Positions 49,249 to 60,182 are shown, counted from the first letter of the stretch. The stretch is DNA of 64,000 nucleotides from Frateuria terrea (GCF_900115705.1 NZ_FOXL01000005.1:166454-230453); one strand, 5' to 3'. Numbers and translations are program-made. The notes: generated by a model from the sequence alone, not told the origin.

Positions 49249-51195
49249 TCAGATCTCGACCTGGGCTCCGAGCTCGATCAGCCGGTTGCCGGGGATGCCG
49301 AAGAAGGCCGTCGCCGGCAAGGCATTGCGCGCCATGAAGGCGAACAGCTTGTCGCGCCAGGCGGCCATGCCCGGCCGGTGCGACGCGGCCACCACCGTTT
49401 CGCGCGACAGGAAAAACGTGGTGTCCATCATGTCGAACGCGGGCCCACCGTGACTGCCGCACCAGGCCATGGCGGCAGGGATGTCCGGATTCTCGGCAAA
49501 ACCGAAGCGGAACAGCAGCCGGCTGAAGCCGCCCTCGAGCGCCTGCACTTCGAAGCGTTCACCCTCGTCAGCCACCGGCGCATCAAGCATCTCGACGGTC
49601 AGCAGCACGTTGCGCTCGTGCAGCACCTTGTTGTGCTTGAGGTTGTGCAGCAGTGCATTGGGCACGGCCTGGGGGTTGGGCGTGAGGAACACGGCGGTGC
49701 CCTGCACGCGGGTCGGAGGGTATTCGATCAGGTTATGGATGAAGGGCGCCACCGCCAGCCCTCCCTGCTGGATCTCGCGTACCACCAGCTCCCGGCCCCG
49801 GCGCCAGGTGGTCATGGCCACGAAGACGCTCAGGCCAAGCACCAACGGGAACCAGCCACCGGAAGCGACCTTGATGATGTTCGCACCGAAGAACGCCAGG
49901 TCCACAGTGAGCAGGCCGACGCCGGTGCCGATCACCGCCGCCAAGTGCCAGCGCCACTGGTACCGCGCCACAACCAGGGCGAGCAGGGTGGTGATCACCA
50001 TCGTGCCGGTGACGGCGATGCCGTACGCCGAGGCCAGGTTGTTCGACGAGCGGAAGCCCAACACCGCCGCCACGATGAGCACCAGCAGGATGCGGTTGAT
50101 CCAGGGCACGAAGATCTGCCCGGACATTTCATGCGAGGTGTGCAACACGCGCATGCGCGGCACGTAGCCGAGCTGCATCGCCTCGCGGGTCATCGAGAAC
50201 GCGCCCGAGATCACCGCCTGCGAGGCGATCACCGTGGCTGCCGTGGCGAGTGCGATCATCGGGTAGAGCAGCACCCGCGGCACCAGGTGGAAGAACGGAT
50301 TGGCCAGCGCACGTGGCTCGTGCAGCAGCAGGGCGCCCTGTCCGAAGTAGTTCAGCACCAGCGCCGGCAGCACGAAGTTGAACCAGGCCAACTGGATCGG
50401 CCGCTTGCCGAAATGTCCCATGTCCGCGTACAGCGCCTCGGTGCCGGTCACCGCCAGCACCACCGCGCCCAGCGCGAAGAACGCCTCGGCGTGGTTGCGC
50501 AGGAAGAAGCCGAAGCCATAGCTGGGACTGAGCGCCGCCAGCACACCCGGATGACGCACGATGCCGGTGATGCCGAGGGCGGCGATGCTGACGAACCAGA
50601 TCGCGCAGACCGGCCCGAACACCGCGCCGATCCGGTCGGTGCCGTGTTTCTGCAACCAGAACAGTGCCAGGATCACGCCCAGCGTGATCGGCACCACCCA
50701 GGGCTGCAGCGCGGGCGCCGCGACCTCGAGACCCTCGACGGCCGACAGCACCGATATCGCCGGCGTGATCACGCCGTCGCCGTAGAACAGCGCCGCACCG
50801 AAGATCGCCAGCAGCGCGATGACCAGGCGCAGCCGTGGCATGCCACGCACGCTGCGCTGGGCCAGCGCCATCAGCGCCATGATGCCGCCTTCGCCCTTGT
50901 TGTCGGCGCGCATGATGAAGAGCACGTACTTGACCGACACCACGACGACCAGCGCCCAGAAGATCAAGCTCAGCGCCCCCAGCACGTTGTCGGGCGTAGC
51001 CGCCACGCCGCGCTCGCCGAAGACCTCCTTCAGGGTGTAGAGCGGGCTGGTACCAATGTCGCCGTAGACGACACCGATGGCACCCAGAGCCAGCGCAGCC
51101 AGGCGGCGCGGAACGGCCTGGGGGCCCGGTGGGGCAGCAGCGGAGTCCGCCGGAGCAGCGGACCCGGCAGCGGCGGAATGGTGAAGATCGGACAT
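49249..51195 (-). CDS. kup: Low-affinity potassium uptake protein Kup
   Basis: The 648-residue transporter has the family core [20 protein letters not shown] (about 37-56). It has about twelve membrane helices, including [32 protein letters not shown] and [19 protein letters not shown]-type segments. A cytoplasmic C-terminal domain of about 170 residues follows. It imports potassium with protons, mainly at low pH or moderate potassium. An Ala/Pro-rich N-terminal stretch of 30 residues precedes the core. It lies directly upstream of the kdp operon on the same strand but has its own terminator. Confidence 0.96.
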   Translation of the reverse strand: MSDLHHSAAAGSAAPADSAAAPPGPQAVPRRLAALALGAIGVVYGDIGTSPLYTLKEVFGERGVAATPDNVLGALSLIFWALVVVVSVKYVLFIMRADNKGEGGIMALMALAQRSVRGMPRLRLVIALLAIFGAALFYGDGVITPAISVLSAVEGLEVAAPALQPWVVPITLGVILALFWLQKHGTDRIGAVFGPVCAIWFVSIAALGITGIVRHPGVLAALSPSYGFGFFLRNHAEAFFALGAVVLAVTGTEALYADMGHFGKRPIQLAWFNFVLPALVLNYFGQGALLLHEPRALANPFFHLVPRVLLYPMIALATAATVIASQAVISGAFSMTREAMQLGYVPRMRVLHTSHEMSGQIFVPWINRILLVLIVAAVLGFRSSNNLASAYGIAVTGTMVITTLLALVVARYQWRWHLAAVIGTGVGLLTVDLAFFGANIIKVASGGWFPLVLGLSVFVAMTTWRRGRELVVREIQQGGLAVAPFIHNLIEYPPTRVQGTAVFLTPNPQAVPNALLHNLKHNKVLHERNVLLTVEMLDAPVADEGERFEVQALEGGFSRLLFRFGFAENPDIPAAMAWCGSHGGPAFDMMDTTFFLSRETVVAASHRPGMAAWRDKLFAFMARNALPATAFFGIPGNRLIELGAQVEI

Positions 51196-51337
51196 CGTGG
51201 AGGTTGCGGACAGCGGGGGCCGGGAACGATGCCATCGGCGGCAAGCCCTGTCATGGAAGGCGCCGTAAAATGTGCATAAAAAAGTTCGGCACCCCGGTCG
51301 AGCACCTTGCGGTCACCGGCCGCCGAGCCGCACCCGC

Positions 51338-53416
51338 CTAGGCCACCGCGACCTCGCCGGACAGGCAGCACCGCTCGAACTCCGCCGCGGGCATCGGCCG
51401 CGCCAGCAGGTAGCCCTGCACCTGGTCGCACCCCAGCGCGCGCAGGACCTCCGCCTGTGCGGGCTTTTCGACGCCCTCGGCGACCACCTCCATGCCCAGC
51501 GTGTGCGCCAGGTCGATGATCGCGGCGATGATCGCGCGCGGTTCGTGGCCGCCCTCGTCCAGCGCCTGCACGAAGAACTGGTCGATCTTCAGTTGGCGCA
51601 CCTGGAATTTCTGCAGGTAGGCGAGGCTGGAGTAACCGGTGCCGAAATCGTCGATGGCGAAGTCGAAGCCGTGCGCGCGGAAGTCGCGCAGGATCGCGGT
51701 GGTGCGCTCGGCGTCGCGCATGGCCATGCTCTCGGTGACCTCGAACATGATCTGCGAGGTCTGCAGCCCCGCCGCGCCGACGATGCCGGCGGCAACCTCC
51801 ACCAGGCCGGGCTGCTGGATCTGCAACGGCGAGAGGTTGATGGCGATGCGCACCGTCGAAAGCCCGCGGTCATGCCAGTCGCGCAGCTGGCGGCAGGCTT
51901 CGCGGATCACCCATTCGCCCAGCCGCCCGATCTGCCCGCTGCGCTCGGCCACACTGATGAATTCCAGCGGCGAAACCGCACCCAGCTCCGGGTGGCACCA
52001 ACGCAGCAATGCCTCGGCGCCGACCAGCGCGCCGGTGTCGCCGTGGTGCTTGGGTTGGAAGTGCAGCGACAGGCTGCCGTCCTCCACCGCGGTCTGCAGG
52101 CCGCGCTGGATCTTCAGCACGCGCACCGCGCGTTCGCGCATCGACACGTCGTAGCAGCGGTAGCCGTTGCGGCCAGCCTCCTTGGCGTCGTACATGGCGG
52201 CGTCGGCGTGCGCGACGAGATCTTCGACGCTGTCGCCGTCCTGCGGATGGAACGCCAGGCCGATGCTGGGGGTGACGCGCAGCTCGGTGCCTCGCACGGC
52301 AAAGCTTTCCTGCATCAGCCCGATCAGCTGCTGCGCGATGCGCGATGCCGACTCCGGGCTACGCATGTGTTCCAGCACCGCCACGAACTCGTCGCCGCCC
52401 ATGCGCGCCAGGCTGTTCAGGTGCAGCACGCCGGCCAGCCGCGCGGCCACCGCGCGCAGCAGTTCGTCGCCGAAGCCGTGGCCGAGCGTGTCGTTGATGG
52501 TCTTGAAGCCGTCCAGATCGATATACAGCACGGCCAGGTGGCCATGGCCGGCACGCGCGCGCGCCAGCGCCCGTTCCATGCGCTCGGCCAGCAGGTGTCG
52601 GTTGGGCAGGCCGGTCAGCGGATCGTGCGTGGCCATGTGATGCAGGCGGTTGTTGAGATGGTCCAGCGAACCGGAAAGCCGCTGGGTGCGCACGTACAGC
52701 CTCGCGACGATCTCGGACAGGGCCAGTGCCGCTCCCATTGCCAGCACCGCGACCATGCTGACCACGCTGCCCAGCCACACCGTGCCCGAGGACGCCACCA
52801 GCGACAGCACGGGCCGGTCGCCGTAGGACAGCCGCGTGGAGAGGTCCAGCAACACCACGATCAGCACGCCCATGAGCACCGACAGGTACCCCCGGCGACC
52901 GTAAAGCGCGCGCATCGGACGCGGGCGGAACGCGTGCATCAGGCGCAGGCCGCAGGCCACCCCGAAGGTGCACAGCAGCACCCAGTACAACCAGACCCGC
53001 GGCTGGTAGCTGATGCCACCGGCGAGGTGCAGCGCGCCCTCGCTGAACATGTGGGTGAGGGCCACGCCCACGCCAAGCGCAAGCGAGCCGCCCAGCCAGC
53101 GCAGCCGGCCCAGGACCTGGCAATCGGCCACCCACAACAGGCCCAGTCCCACCGCCAGCGCCGCGATCGCGGATGCCGTGCTCAACAGCGGATCGAACGT
53201 GCCCACGGGTTGCGGCAGGCGCGCCAGCATGCCCACGAAATGCACCGACCACAGACCGAGCCCGAGCATCCAGGCGCCCACGCCGTACCAGATCACGCGA
53301 TGGGCGGCCGCCCGCGAGGCGGCGATGCGACCGGTGGCGTCGATCGCCTGGTAGGCGATCAGGCCGCCGATGAGCAGGGAGAACAGCTCCAGACTGAGGC
53401 TATAGCTACCGACCAT
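51338..53416 (-). CDS. MHYT-GGDEF-EAL cyclic-di-GMP protein
   Basis: The 692-residue membrane protein begins with a MHYT sensor domain of about seven helices (residues about 8-240, with the ligand motif SVHFVGML and THMFSEGAL). A GGDEF domain has an intact GGDEF at 340-344 ([10 protein letters not shown]). An EAL domain has E468 in [21 protein letters not shown] and VVAEGVEK. Both active sites look complete, so it could make and break cyclic-di-GMP; the phosphodiesterase side usually dominates in such fusions. MHYT domains are proposed to bind copper or gases. Start choice (53416 rather than 53503) rests on the MHYT N-terminus. Confidence 0.9.
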   Translation of the reverse strand: MVGSYSLSLELFSLLIGGLIAYQAIDATGRIAASRAAAHRVIWYGVGAWMLGLGLWSVHFVGMLARLPQPVGTFDPLLSTASAIAALAVGLGLLWVADCQVLGRLRWLGGSLALGVGVALTHMFSEGALHLAGGISYQPRVWLYWVLLCTFGVACGLRLMHAFRPRPMRALYGRRGYLSVLMGVLIVVLLDLSTRLSYGDRPVLSLVASSGTVWLGSVVSMVAVLAMGAALALSEIVARLYVRTQRLSGSLDHLNNRLHHMATHDPLTGLPNRHLLAERMERALARARAGHGHLAVLYIDLDGFKTINDTLGHGFGDELLRAVAARLAGVLHLNSLARMGGDEFVAVLEHMRSPESASRIAQQLIGLMQESFAVRGTELRVTPSIGLAFHPQDGDSVEDLVAHADAAMYDAKEAGRNGYRCYDVSMRERAVRVLKIQRGLQTAVEDGSLSLHFQPKHHGDTGALVGAEALLRWCHPELGAVSPLEFISVAERSGQIGRLGEWVIREACRQLRDWHDRGLSTVRIAINLSPLQIQQPGLVEVAAGIVGAAGLQTSQIMFEVTESMAMRDAERTTAILRDFRAHGFDFAIDDFGTGYSSLAYLQKFQVRQLKIDQFFVQALDEGGHEPRAIIAAIIDLAHTLGMEVVAEGVEKPAQAEVLRALGCDQVQGYLLARPMPAAEFERCCLSGEVAVA

Positions 53417-53534
53417 GGCGTACTCGAAGCCGACAAGCCGGCAGTCTCCAGGTCTTAGCGGCTCCGCAGCACGATTCTTTAGGGGCAGTCCAACGGGCGC
53501 CACCGGGGCCCTGCCGCGGGCGAGCCTGCGTGCT

Positions 53535-56513
53535 TCAGTCGCCGCCCGCCTCGACCAGGCCCTTGACCCGTGCGACCAGCTGATCGATCGCGAACGGCTT
53601 GGTCAGCACTTGCATCCCCGGCTCAAGTTGGTCGCTGCCGATCACGGTGGTTTCGGCGAAGCCGGTGATGAACAGCACCTTCAACCGCGGCATCAGCTCG
53701 CGCGACGCGTCGGCGAGCTGGCGCCCGTTGAGGCCGCCGGGCAGGCCCACGTCGGTGACCAGCAGATCGATGCGCATACCGGCACGCAGCATTTCCAGCG
53801 CCTCGGCGCCGTCGCACGCCTCCAGGACGGCAAAGCCATGCTCGCCCAGTACGTCCACCACCAGCATGCGGACGGTCGGCTCGTCGTCGACCACCAGCAC
53901 CGTCTTGCCGCGCGGCTCGATCGAAACACCCGCCGATGCGGTCGGCTTTTCCTCCATCGGAAACTCGCCCAGGTGTCGCGGCAACAGCAGGCTCACCCGC
54001 GTCCCTTCGCCCAGCCGCGACTGGATCTGCACGCGCCCGCCCGACTGCTTGGCGAAGCCGTAGATCATCGACAGCCCCAGGCCGGTGCCGCGGCCCAGCG
54101 GCTTGGTGGTGAAGAACGGCTCGAACGCACGCGCAACCACCTCCTCCGGCATGCCGGTACCCGTGTCGCTCACGCTCAACTCGAGGTAATCGCCTGGCGC
54201 CAGGTCCAACGCCAGGGCGGATGCTTCGTCGAGCCGGCGGTTGGCCGTAGCGATGCGCAGTTCGCCACCCTCCGGCATTGCGTCGCGTGCGTTGATGCTC
54301 AGGTTGAGCAGGGCGTTCTCGAGCTGGTGCGCATCGGCCAGGGTGATCCACAGGTCGTCCGCGTGATCGACCTCCAGCGTGACCGCCGGACCGATGGTGC
54401 GCCGGAGCAGTTCCTCCATCCCGCCGATCAGCCGGTTGGCGTCCACCGGGCGCGGATCGAGCGTCTGCCGGCGCGAGAACGCCAGCAGCCGGTGGGTCAA
54501 CGCGGCGGCCCGGCGGGACGCATCCTGCGCGGCACCGAGGTAGCGGCGCAGCTGTGCGGTGCGGCCCTGTTCGATGCGCACCTGCATCATGTCCAGGCTG
54601 CCGCTGATACCTGCCAGCAGATTGTTGAAGTCGTGCGCGAGCCCGCCGGTGAGTTGGCCGACCGCCTCCATCTTCTGCGCCTGCAGCAGCTGTTCCTGCG
54701 CCTGGCGCAGCGCCTCGGCCTGTTCCCGCTCGGCGGTGACGTCGCGCCCGTAGGCATAGACCAGGCCGCCCTCGGCCGAGGTGTTCCAGGAGATCCAGCG
54801 CGCCGTGCCGTCGCGGTGCCGGTATCGATTCTGGAAGCCGGTCAGGCGCTGGCTGGCCGCCACCGCGTCCATGGTCGCCGTCTGGTCCTCGGGCCAGACC
54901 CGTTGCAGGAAGTGCTGCCCCAGCAGGGCCTCGGGCGCATACCCGAGGATCGCCGTCCAGGCCGGATTGATGCGTACGAACAGGCCCCTTGCGTCGACCA
55001 CCGCCAGGAGGTCGCGCGAGTTCTGCCAGATGCGGTCGCGTTCGGCGGTCCGCTCCTCCACCTTGCGCTCGAGCGAGGCGGTGAGTTCGCGCACCTCCTG
55101 CTCGGCGCGGCGACGTTCGATCACGGCCCGGGTACGCTCACCCACTTCGCGGATGAAGGCCAGTTCGTCGGTGGTCCATTCGCGCGCCGTGGCGTGGTTG
55201 ACGTACAGCAACGCCACGAAGCAGCCGTCCTCGGTGATCGGCATGTTGACCACCGACTGCGCGCTGATCGCCTTGAGCGCGGCGGCGCGGGCTGCGGTGC
55301 GAGGGTCTTTCTCCGCGTCGGCGAACACTACCGTTTCGCCGCGTCGGAGGTTTTCGATGTAGCGGCCGTAGTCGCGGAAACGCAGGACGCCCGCCAGGCT
55401 GCGGATGCCCGGCGCGTTCCAGTCGCGCTCAATGGTGATGGTTTCCTCGGTGAGGTCGATCGTGCCGTAACCGGCGCGGCTGACCTCGAGCGTCCGACCG
55501 AGAATTTCTCCGGCCGCGTGGGAAAGGTCGGCCGGCGATTGCGCGTCGCGGAGGCGGTCGCCCAGCTCGATCAGCAACGCCTGGCGACGGGCGTGGGACT
55601 GCAGCGCTTCCTGTGACAGGTGGGCCTCGGTCACATCGTGGCCCTCGACGAAGATGCCGGTGACCCGGCCGGACTCGTCGATGGTCGGCGCGTACACGAA
55701 ATCGAGGTAACGCTCGACCGCGGGCAGGCCGGGCGCCGGAGAGAGGCGGATCGGCACGTGCGAGGCGACATAGCGCTCGCCACTCCGGTAGACCTCGTCC
55801 AGCAATTCGTAGAAGCCCTGCCCCTCCACTTCCGGAAAGGCATCCCGCACCGTGATGCCGACCAACTCGCGCTGGCCGACGAGCCGGCAGTAGGCATGGT
55901 TGGCGAACTCGAATTCGTGCTGCGGTCCCCGCAGGATCGCGATGAAACCGGGTGCCTGCTCGAACAGATTGTGTTGCCGTTCGCGGTCGGCGGCCTGCTG
56001 GCGCTCCAGCAACACCTTGCCGGTGGTTTCCATGGCCCAGGTAAGCAGTCCGGCGATGGCGCCCTGCTCGTCACGCAATGGGGTGAAGGAGAAACTGAAC
56101 CACCGCAGGTCGTTGGTGGGACCGCCGGCCAGCGCGAACGGCATGTCCTCAACCGATTGCGATCGACCGGCGAGCACCTCGGCCACCATCGATTCGAGCG
56201 AATCCCAGATCTCCGACCACAGCTGCGCGGCAGGCTGGCCCAGGCCCCCGGGATGCTTGCTGCCGAGGATCGGCAGATAGGCGTCGTTGTAGATGCTCGT
56301 CAGCTGCGGACCCCACACGACCAGCATCGGCTGGCACGCCTCCAGCACGATGCCGACCGCGGTCTTGAGGCTTTGCGGCCAGGCCGCGAGCGGACCCAGC
56401 GGGGTCGCCGACCAGTCATGCCCGCGAACCAGCGCCGGCATCAGTCGCTCGTCCGCCTCGATCTGGATCACCTCATCGGCTGCCACGGAGGCCGTCGTCG
56501 GGTCGCTTTGCAT
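53535..56513 (-). CDS. Hybrid sensor histidine kinase/response regulator with PAS and GAF domains
   Basis: The 992-residue cytoplasmic protein appears to have an N-terminal PAS-like region, a second PAS (about 185-300), a GAF domain (about 320-470), and a coiled-coil linker. A third PAS follows (about 500-600: [20 protein letters not shown]). The kinase core is HisKA (H627 in [13 protein letters not shown]) plus HATPase ([35 protein letters not shown]). It ends in a receiver domain with D921 in VTDVGLP. No membrane helix is seen, so it senses an internal or diffusible signal. The start is weakly supported and could lie slightly upstream. It lies 118 nt upstream of the MHYT protein on the same strand. 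Confidence 0.9.
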   Translation of the reverse strand: MQSDPTTASVAADEVIQIEADERLMPALVRGHDWSATPLGPLAAWPQSLKTAVGIVLEACQPMLVVWGPQLTSIYNDAYLPILGSKHPGGLGQPAAQLWSEIWDSLESMVAEVLAGRSQSVEDMPFALAGGPTNDLRWFSFSFTPLRDEQGAIAGLLTWAMETTGKVLLERQQAADRERQHNLFEQAPGFIAILRGPQHEFEFANHAYCRLVGQRELVGITVRDAFPEVEGQGFYELLDEVYRSGERYVASHVPIRLSPAPGLPAVERYLDFVYAPTIDESGRVTGIFVEGHDVTEAHLSQEALQSHARRQALLIELGDRLRDAQSPADLSHAAGEILGRTLEVSRAGYGTIDLTEETITIERDWNAPGIRSLAGVLRFRDYGRYIENLRRGETVVFADAEKDPRTAARAAALKAISAQSVVNMPITEDGCFVALLYVNHATAREWTTDELAFIREVGERTRAVIERRRAEQEVRELTASLERKVEERTAERDRIWQNSRDLLAVVDARGLFVRINPAWTAILGYAPEALLGQHFLQRVWPEDQTATMDAVAASQRLTGFQNRYRHRDGTARWISWNTSAEGGLVYAYGRDVTAEREQAEALRQAQEQLLQAQKMEAVGQLTGGLAHDFNNLLAGISGSLDMMQVRIEQGRTAQLRRYLGAAQDASRRAAALTHRLLAFSRRQTLDPRPVDANRLIGGMEELLRRTIGPAVTLEVDHADDLWITLADAHQLENALLNLSINARDAMPEGGELRIATANRRLDEASALALDLAPGDYLELSVSDTGTGMPEEVVARAFEPFFTTKPLGRGTGLGLSMIYGFAKQSGGRVQIQSRLGEGTRVSLLLPRHLGEFPMEEKPTASAGVSIEPRGKTVLVVDDEPTVRMLVVDVLGEHGFAVLEACDGAEALEMLRAGMRIDLLVTDVGLPGGLNGRQLADASRELMPRLKVLFITGFAETTVIGSDQLEPGMQVLTKPFAIDQLVARVKGLVEAGGD

Positions 56514-56967
56514 GGCGTTCGCAGTGTCCGAAATGGGCCAGCTTAGCGCCCGCACCATACCGTGCGGCTGCCCTGCCCGCAGATGGGCGCCTGCCGGCAA
56601 GGCGGCACCGCCGACCGGGTGTGGAACGGGGGGTCAATGCTCGGGCGCGTCGCGGCGCGGGGCCGCGGGTCGGGCGTCGTGACCGGCGAACATCGGTGGG
56701 ATGCCCCCGGGCGTGGCCGGAGCCTTTGCCAACCGGGGAAAATGGATGACGGAGGGGATGCTGCCGCTGCTTGCAGGAGGGCGGGAGCTGGGCAGGGACT
56801 CGTCGATATGCATGACGGCGGGTTCCGATTTTTTTGGTCGCGTCACCATGCCTGGCTGCCAGTGCAGCGGGCGTGTGGGTGGTGGCAAGGGAACGCCGAC
56901 ACGCCCACGGGACCGGGCTTCCGCACGCCGGCTTGAACGGGAGGAAGCCCAACTTGCGTCCGCTTCG
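56514..56967. other. 454-nt stretch without a confidently supported gene
   Basis: I see no recognisable family here. A 71-residue minus-strand frame (56634-56849, MVTRPKKSEPAVMHIDESLP onward, Pro/Ser-rich) is open but has a poor ribosome site and no homology I know. The region otherwise is GC-rich intergenic sequence between the hybrid kinase and a hypothetical protein. Confidence 0.4.
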
Positions 56968-57387
56968 TCAGCCACGACCGCCGCTGCTCGGCGCACCGGG
57001 CGGCGGATCGAGGCCGCCATCGCCCTTGCCGCCGACGCCGTGGCCCTTGGTCGAGCCCACGCCGCTTTCGCGGCGCTTGCTCTCCTGGACATGCTGCGCG
57101 CGGTCCTGGCCCACGCCGCCGGTCTGGTAGGTGGGGCCATTTTCCGGCACTGGGAGGATCGCCTCCGGATCGACGGGCTCGCCCATCGCCTTCTGCCCAT
57201 AAGGGTCGCCGAAGCCGTGGTGCGGCCGCATCTGGCCGTTGCCGCTTTCCCCGCCAGTGCCGCCTGCCGGCTCGACCGCTTCGGCGGTCTCGCCCTGAAC
57301 CTGTACCTGGTTCTGCTCGGCGCGTTTGCCGATGGCATCCTGCAGGTTCTCGTTGGTACGACCGCGCGGATCGTCGATGCTGCCCAT
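56968..57387 (-). CDS. Hydrophilic low-complexity hypothetical protein
   Basis: The 139-residue protein has no signal peptide, membrane helix or known domain. The N-terminal third (MGSIDDPRGRTNENLQDAIG, then KRAEQNQVQVQ) looks like a short helical region. The rest is Gly/Pro/Gln/Glu-rich and likely disordered. GGGAG lies about 7 nt before the ATG, which supports translation. It is flanked by the hybrid kinase downstream and a divergent cupin gene upstream. Function unknown; it could be a stress-type disordered protein. Confidence 0.6.
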   Translation of the reverse strand: MGSIDDPRGRTNENLQDAIGKRAEQNQVQVQGETAEAVEPAGGTGGESGNGQMRPHHGFGDPYGQKAMGEPVDPEAILPVPENGPTYQTGGVGQDRAQHVQESKRRESGVGSTKGHGVGGKGDGGLDPPPGAPSSGGRG

Positions 57388-57531
57388 GGGGTTCTCCCGT
57401 TCCGGTTGCTGGAAAGGATCGTGCCCGAGCGGAGGTCTGCGGGGCGTGCAGCGACAATGGCCGGAGCGTTAGTCGGTTCGTGCACATGCGCCGGGGCAAG
57501 CTCCCACGATGCCATGCAAAGGCTAACGACC

Positions 57532-58044
57532 ATGCAGACCGAAGCCTTCCGGCTCGCACGCCACGACTGGGTTCCCAATCACCCGCGCCTGCCCGTGCTG
57601 CTCTACCACCAGGCGCTCGATGATCCGGGGAACGATGCTGCGACCACCTTCGAGGGGCGCTTCGACGGCAACGGCTGGCCGCCACAGTGGCGCGCGGGCA
57701 TCTACGACTTCCACCACTATCACTCCACCGCGCACGAAGTGCTCGGCGTGGCCAGGGGCACGGCACGGCTCGTGCTGGGTGGACCTGGGGGACGCGAGGT
57801 CGAGGTAGGTGTGGGCGACGTGGTGCTGCTGCCTGCCGGCACCGGCCACTGCAGTGTCGAATCGAGCGACGGCTTCCTGGTGGTCGGCGCCTATCCGCCC
57901 GGGCAGAAGTGGGACATTCGCCGCGAGCCGCCCACGCAGGAGATGCTCGATTGCATCGCGCAACTGCCCTTCCCGGCCTGCGATCCGGTCAGCGGTGAAC
58001 AGGGGCCGATGCTCGCGTGCTGGAGCCCGCCGACTGAAGCCTGA
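57532..58044 (+). CDS. Cupin domain protein (YjlB-like)
   Basis: The 170-residue single-domain cupin has the metal motif region FHHYHSTAHEVLGVARGTAR (about 63-82) and the second cupin motif GDVVLLPAGTGHCSV (about 95-109), followed by VVGAYPPGQKWD. This layout matches Bacillus YjlB and related proteins of unknown activity. The ATG at 57532 is chosen because AAAGG lies upstream; a second in-frame ATG is at 57514. It is convergent with the NAD(P)HX dehydratase gene, 12 nt apart. Confidence 0.85.
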   Translation: MQTEAFRLARHDWVPNHPRLPVLLYHQALDDPGNDAATTFEGRFDGNGWPPQWRAGIYDFHHYHSTAHEVLGVARGTARLVLGGPGGREVEVGVGDVVLLPAGTGHCSVESSDGFLVVGAYPPGQKWDIRREPPTQEMLDCIAQLPFPACDPVSGEQGPMLACWSPPTEA

Positions 58045-58056
58045 CACCCGTCGCGG

Positions 58057-58938
58057 TTACGCGGATCTGGGCCGGAGGCGGTCCAGGATGGCCGGTACGG
58101 GTCCGGGAATCTCCCGCGCCAGGAAGCCCAGCGAACCGACCGAGGCTTCCAGCGCGCGACCCGCCTGGGCATGCACCAACACGCCCCACAGTGCGGCCTG
58201 CACGGGGTCCCCGCAACGCGCGGCCAGGCCCGCGATCACGCCCGCCAGCACGTCGCCCGAACCGGAGGTGCCCAGCCCATGGCAACCGTCCGGGTGGACC
58301 CACAGCCGGCCATCGGGCGCCGCGACGTAAGTGGTGGCGCCCTTGAGCACCAGCACGCTGCGCGTGCGACGTGCAAAGGCGCGCGCCAGCGCCAGCGGTT
58401 CCCGTTCCACCTGCGCCCTCTCGCGGCCGCACAGCGCGGCCATCTCGCCCGCGTGCGGGGTGAGCACGAACGGCTTGCCGGGCGGCGCGCGCAGCTCCGG
58501 CGAGAGCGCACCGGCATCGATCACCAGCATGCCCTGCGCGCGGCGGATCACCCGCTGCAGCAACGCAGCGGTCGCCGGCGAAGGGGTCATGCCCGAACCG
58601 ATCAGCGCCGCATCGCACCCGTCCAGCGCCTGGTCCAGGGCGGCGCTGCCGCGCGTGATGTCGCCCTGGGCGCCGACCGGCAGGCCCAGCACCAGCGCTT
58701 CGGGCATCGCTACCGCAAATGGCACGGCCACGTCCTGCGCGGTCGCCACCTGCAGCTTGCCGGCGCCGGCGCGCAGGGCGCCTGTCGCGGCGAGCAAGGC
58801 AGCACCCGGCACGCGACCGGAGCCGCCGATCACCAGCACGCGGCCGCGCTGTTCCTTGCCGCCGTCCGGATCGGGCAAGGGCATGCCGCGCAGGAGCCGC
58901 GCGGTGAGGCGCTGCGGCTTCGCGTCCGCCGTGCTCAT
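58057..58938 (-). CDS. nnrD: ADP-dependent NAD(P)H-hydrate dehydratase (stand-alone)
   Basis: The 293-residue ribokinase-fold protein contains only the YjeF_C domain: GRVLVIGGSGRVPGAALLAA, DAALIGSGMTPSPAT, VLTPHAGEMAALCG, VLKGATTYVAAPDG and the anion-hole loop GLGTSGSGDVLAGVIAGLAA. It should dehydrate S-NADHX and S-NADPHX with ADP. No epimerase half is present. This is the second such domain in the window, the first being in the fused nnr at 8292-9776. The start overlaps the histidine phosphatase stop as ATGA, so the two are co-expressed. Confidence 0.9.
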   Translation of the reverse strand: MSTADAKPQRLTARLLRGMPLPDPDGGKEQRGRVLVIGGSGRVPGAALLAATGALRAGAGKLQVATAQDVAVPFAVAMPEALVLGLPVGAQGDITRGSAALDQALDGCDAALIGSGMTPSPATAALLQRVIRRAQGMLVIDAGALSPELRAPPGKPFVLTPHAGEMAALCGRERAQVEREPLALARAFARRTRSVLVLKGATTYVAAPDGRLWVHPDGCHGLGTSGSGDVLAGVIAGLAARCGDPVQAALWGVLVHAQAGRALEASVGSLGFLAREIPGPVPAILDRLRPRSA

Positions 58939-59744
58939 CGCGCGCCCTTGGGCCGGTCCGATTCGATCGTCACCGGCGAGCCGGCCTCCACCAGAGGCGC
59001 GACGAAGTTGGTGCGCCTGAGCACCAGGCCGCAGCCGTCCGGTGCCTCGACGTACTCGGTGATGCCGCAGTTGGGCACGTCGCCGTTGCGGTCGATCGCA
59101 AGGATGGTGCCCTCGTCCATGCGCTCCAGCAGGTAGCGGAAGCAGTTCACGATCACCTGGTGGGCGACGATCATCACCCGCTCGCCCGCGTGGTTGCGCT
59201 GCAGGTCGCCGAGCATGCTGCGCAGCCGCAGCACCACGTCGCACCAGCTCTCGCCGCCGGGCGGGCGGAAGTAGAACTTGCCGACCAGCTGGCGTTGTTC
59301 GGCCAGCTCCGGAAACCTGGCGCGGATGCCGGCGCGTGTGTACCGGTCGAGCACGCCGAATTCCTTCTCGCGCAGCCGCTCGTCCACCACCACGTCTTCG
59401 GACGAGCACCCCATCGCCACGGCGACCGCCACGGCCGTCTCGCGTGCGCGCTTGTACGGCGAAGCCATGAAGGTAGTGGGCCGGTCCGGCTCCGGCAGCG
59501 CGCGCGCCCACGCACCCAGCGCCTGGGATTGCTCCAGGCCCAGCGGCGACAGCGGCACGTCTGCGTCGCGGTGCTCGAGGTCGATCAGCGGCGCGCCCGA
59601 CGCCTCCGCGCGGTCGCGCGCAACGTTTCCCGCACTCTCGCCATGGCGGACGATCCACAACCGCCGTGGCCAGCCGACGTTGCCCTGTATGACCGCTGCG
59701 CCCACGCGCTTCTCCCGTTCCACGACGACAGGGAGCTTTGGCAC
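58935..59744 (-). CDS. Histidine phosphatase family protein
   Basis: The 269-residue protein has the phosphoglycerate-mutase-type RHG motif (LWIVRHGESAGN, about 29-40), the second arginine in ASPYKRARETA, catalytic Glu in EKEFGVLD and the late histidine in VMIVAHQVIVN. It is therefore a phosphohydrolase or mutase of the branch. The substrate cannot be told; the length and FRPPGGESWCDVVLRL segment suggest a phosphatase. It is coupled to nnrD. A possible later start exists but the first ATG is kept. Confidence 0.88.
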   Translation of the reverse strand: MPKLPVVVEREKRVGAAVIQGNVGWPRRLWIVRHGESAGNVARDRAEASGAPLIDLEHRDADVPLSPLGLEQSQALGAWARALPEPDRPTTFMASPYKRARETAVAVAVAMGCSSEDVVVDERLREKEFGVLDRYTRAGIRARFPELAEQRQLVGKFYFRPPGGESWCDVVLRLRSMLGDLQRNHAGERVMIVAHQVIVNCFRYLLERMDEGTILAIDRNGDVPNCGITEYVEAPDGCGLVLRRTNFVAPLVEAGSPVTIESDRPKGAR

Positions 59745-59954
59745 GGACCGCGTGAATGGCCGGTCGACCGGCGGCCTTGCAGGCGCCGCCTCTGCTCCGG
59801 CCGCGGCACGCCTGAGCTTTTTGCTAGCGCCAGTTAGACGATGGCCTCACGGCAACTCGGCCAACATCACCCCTGCGAGTGGCGACCTTCCGGTCGATCG
59901 CCCGCACCGCGTGCCGAGCCTACCCGCGCCTGACCGTCGAACGAGACCCCCGCC

Positions 59955-60182
59955 ATGCGAAACCCCCTGCAACTTCGCTGCAACCAGCTGGAGCGCTCGA
60001 TGCGCGCCCTGCACGACGAATGCGATCGCCTGATGCGTGAGAACGCGTTGCTGCGCGAACGGATGCAAGGCGCCGGCCAGACGGTGCAGCGACTCGACGA
60101 CGAACTGGCGCGCATCGCTGCCGGACCGGACGCGGAGCAGGATCCGTTCGTGATCCGCGCTTCGTCGCTGCGGATGTACTAG
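59955..60182 (+). CDS. Small coiled-coil hypothetical protein
   Basis: The 75-residue frame MRNPLQLRCNQLERSMRALH continues DECDRLMRENALLRERM and on to LRMY. A nearly continuous heptad pattern (Leu, Met and Cys at a/d positions) over about residues 5-55 predicts a coiled coil resembling ZapB-sized proteins. The ribosome site is weak (GAGA about 8 nt upstream), and it is alone on the plus strand between minus-strand genes. It is a plausible but unproven gene with no family I recognise. Confidence 0.5.
   Translation: MRNPLQLRCNQLERSMRALHDECDRLMRENALLRERMQGAGQTVQRLDDELARIAAGPDAEQDPFVIRASSLRMY

Noticed and set aside
56634-56849. 71-residue Pro/Ser-rich minus-strand frame
   Set aside because: Weak ribosome site and no known relatives; kept only as a possibility in the gap description.
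56701-57531. Long plus-strand open frame running into the cupin gene, which would add about 277 residues to its N-terminus
   Set aside because: The extension is antisense to the hypothetical protein at 56968-57387, has no recognisable family, and the cupin core begins after 57532, where a plausible ribosome site lies.
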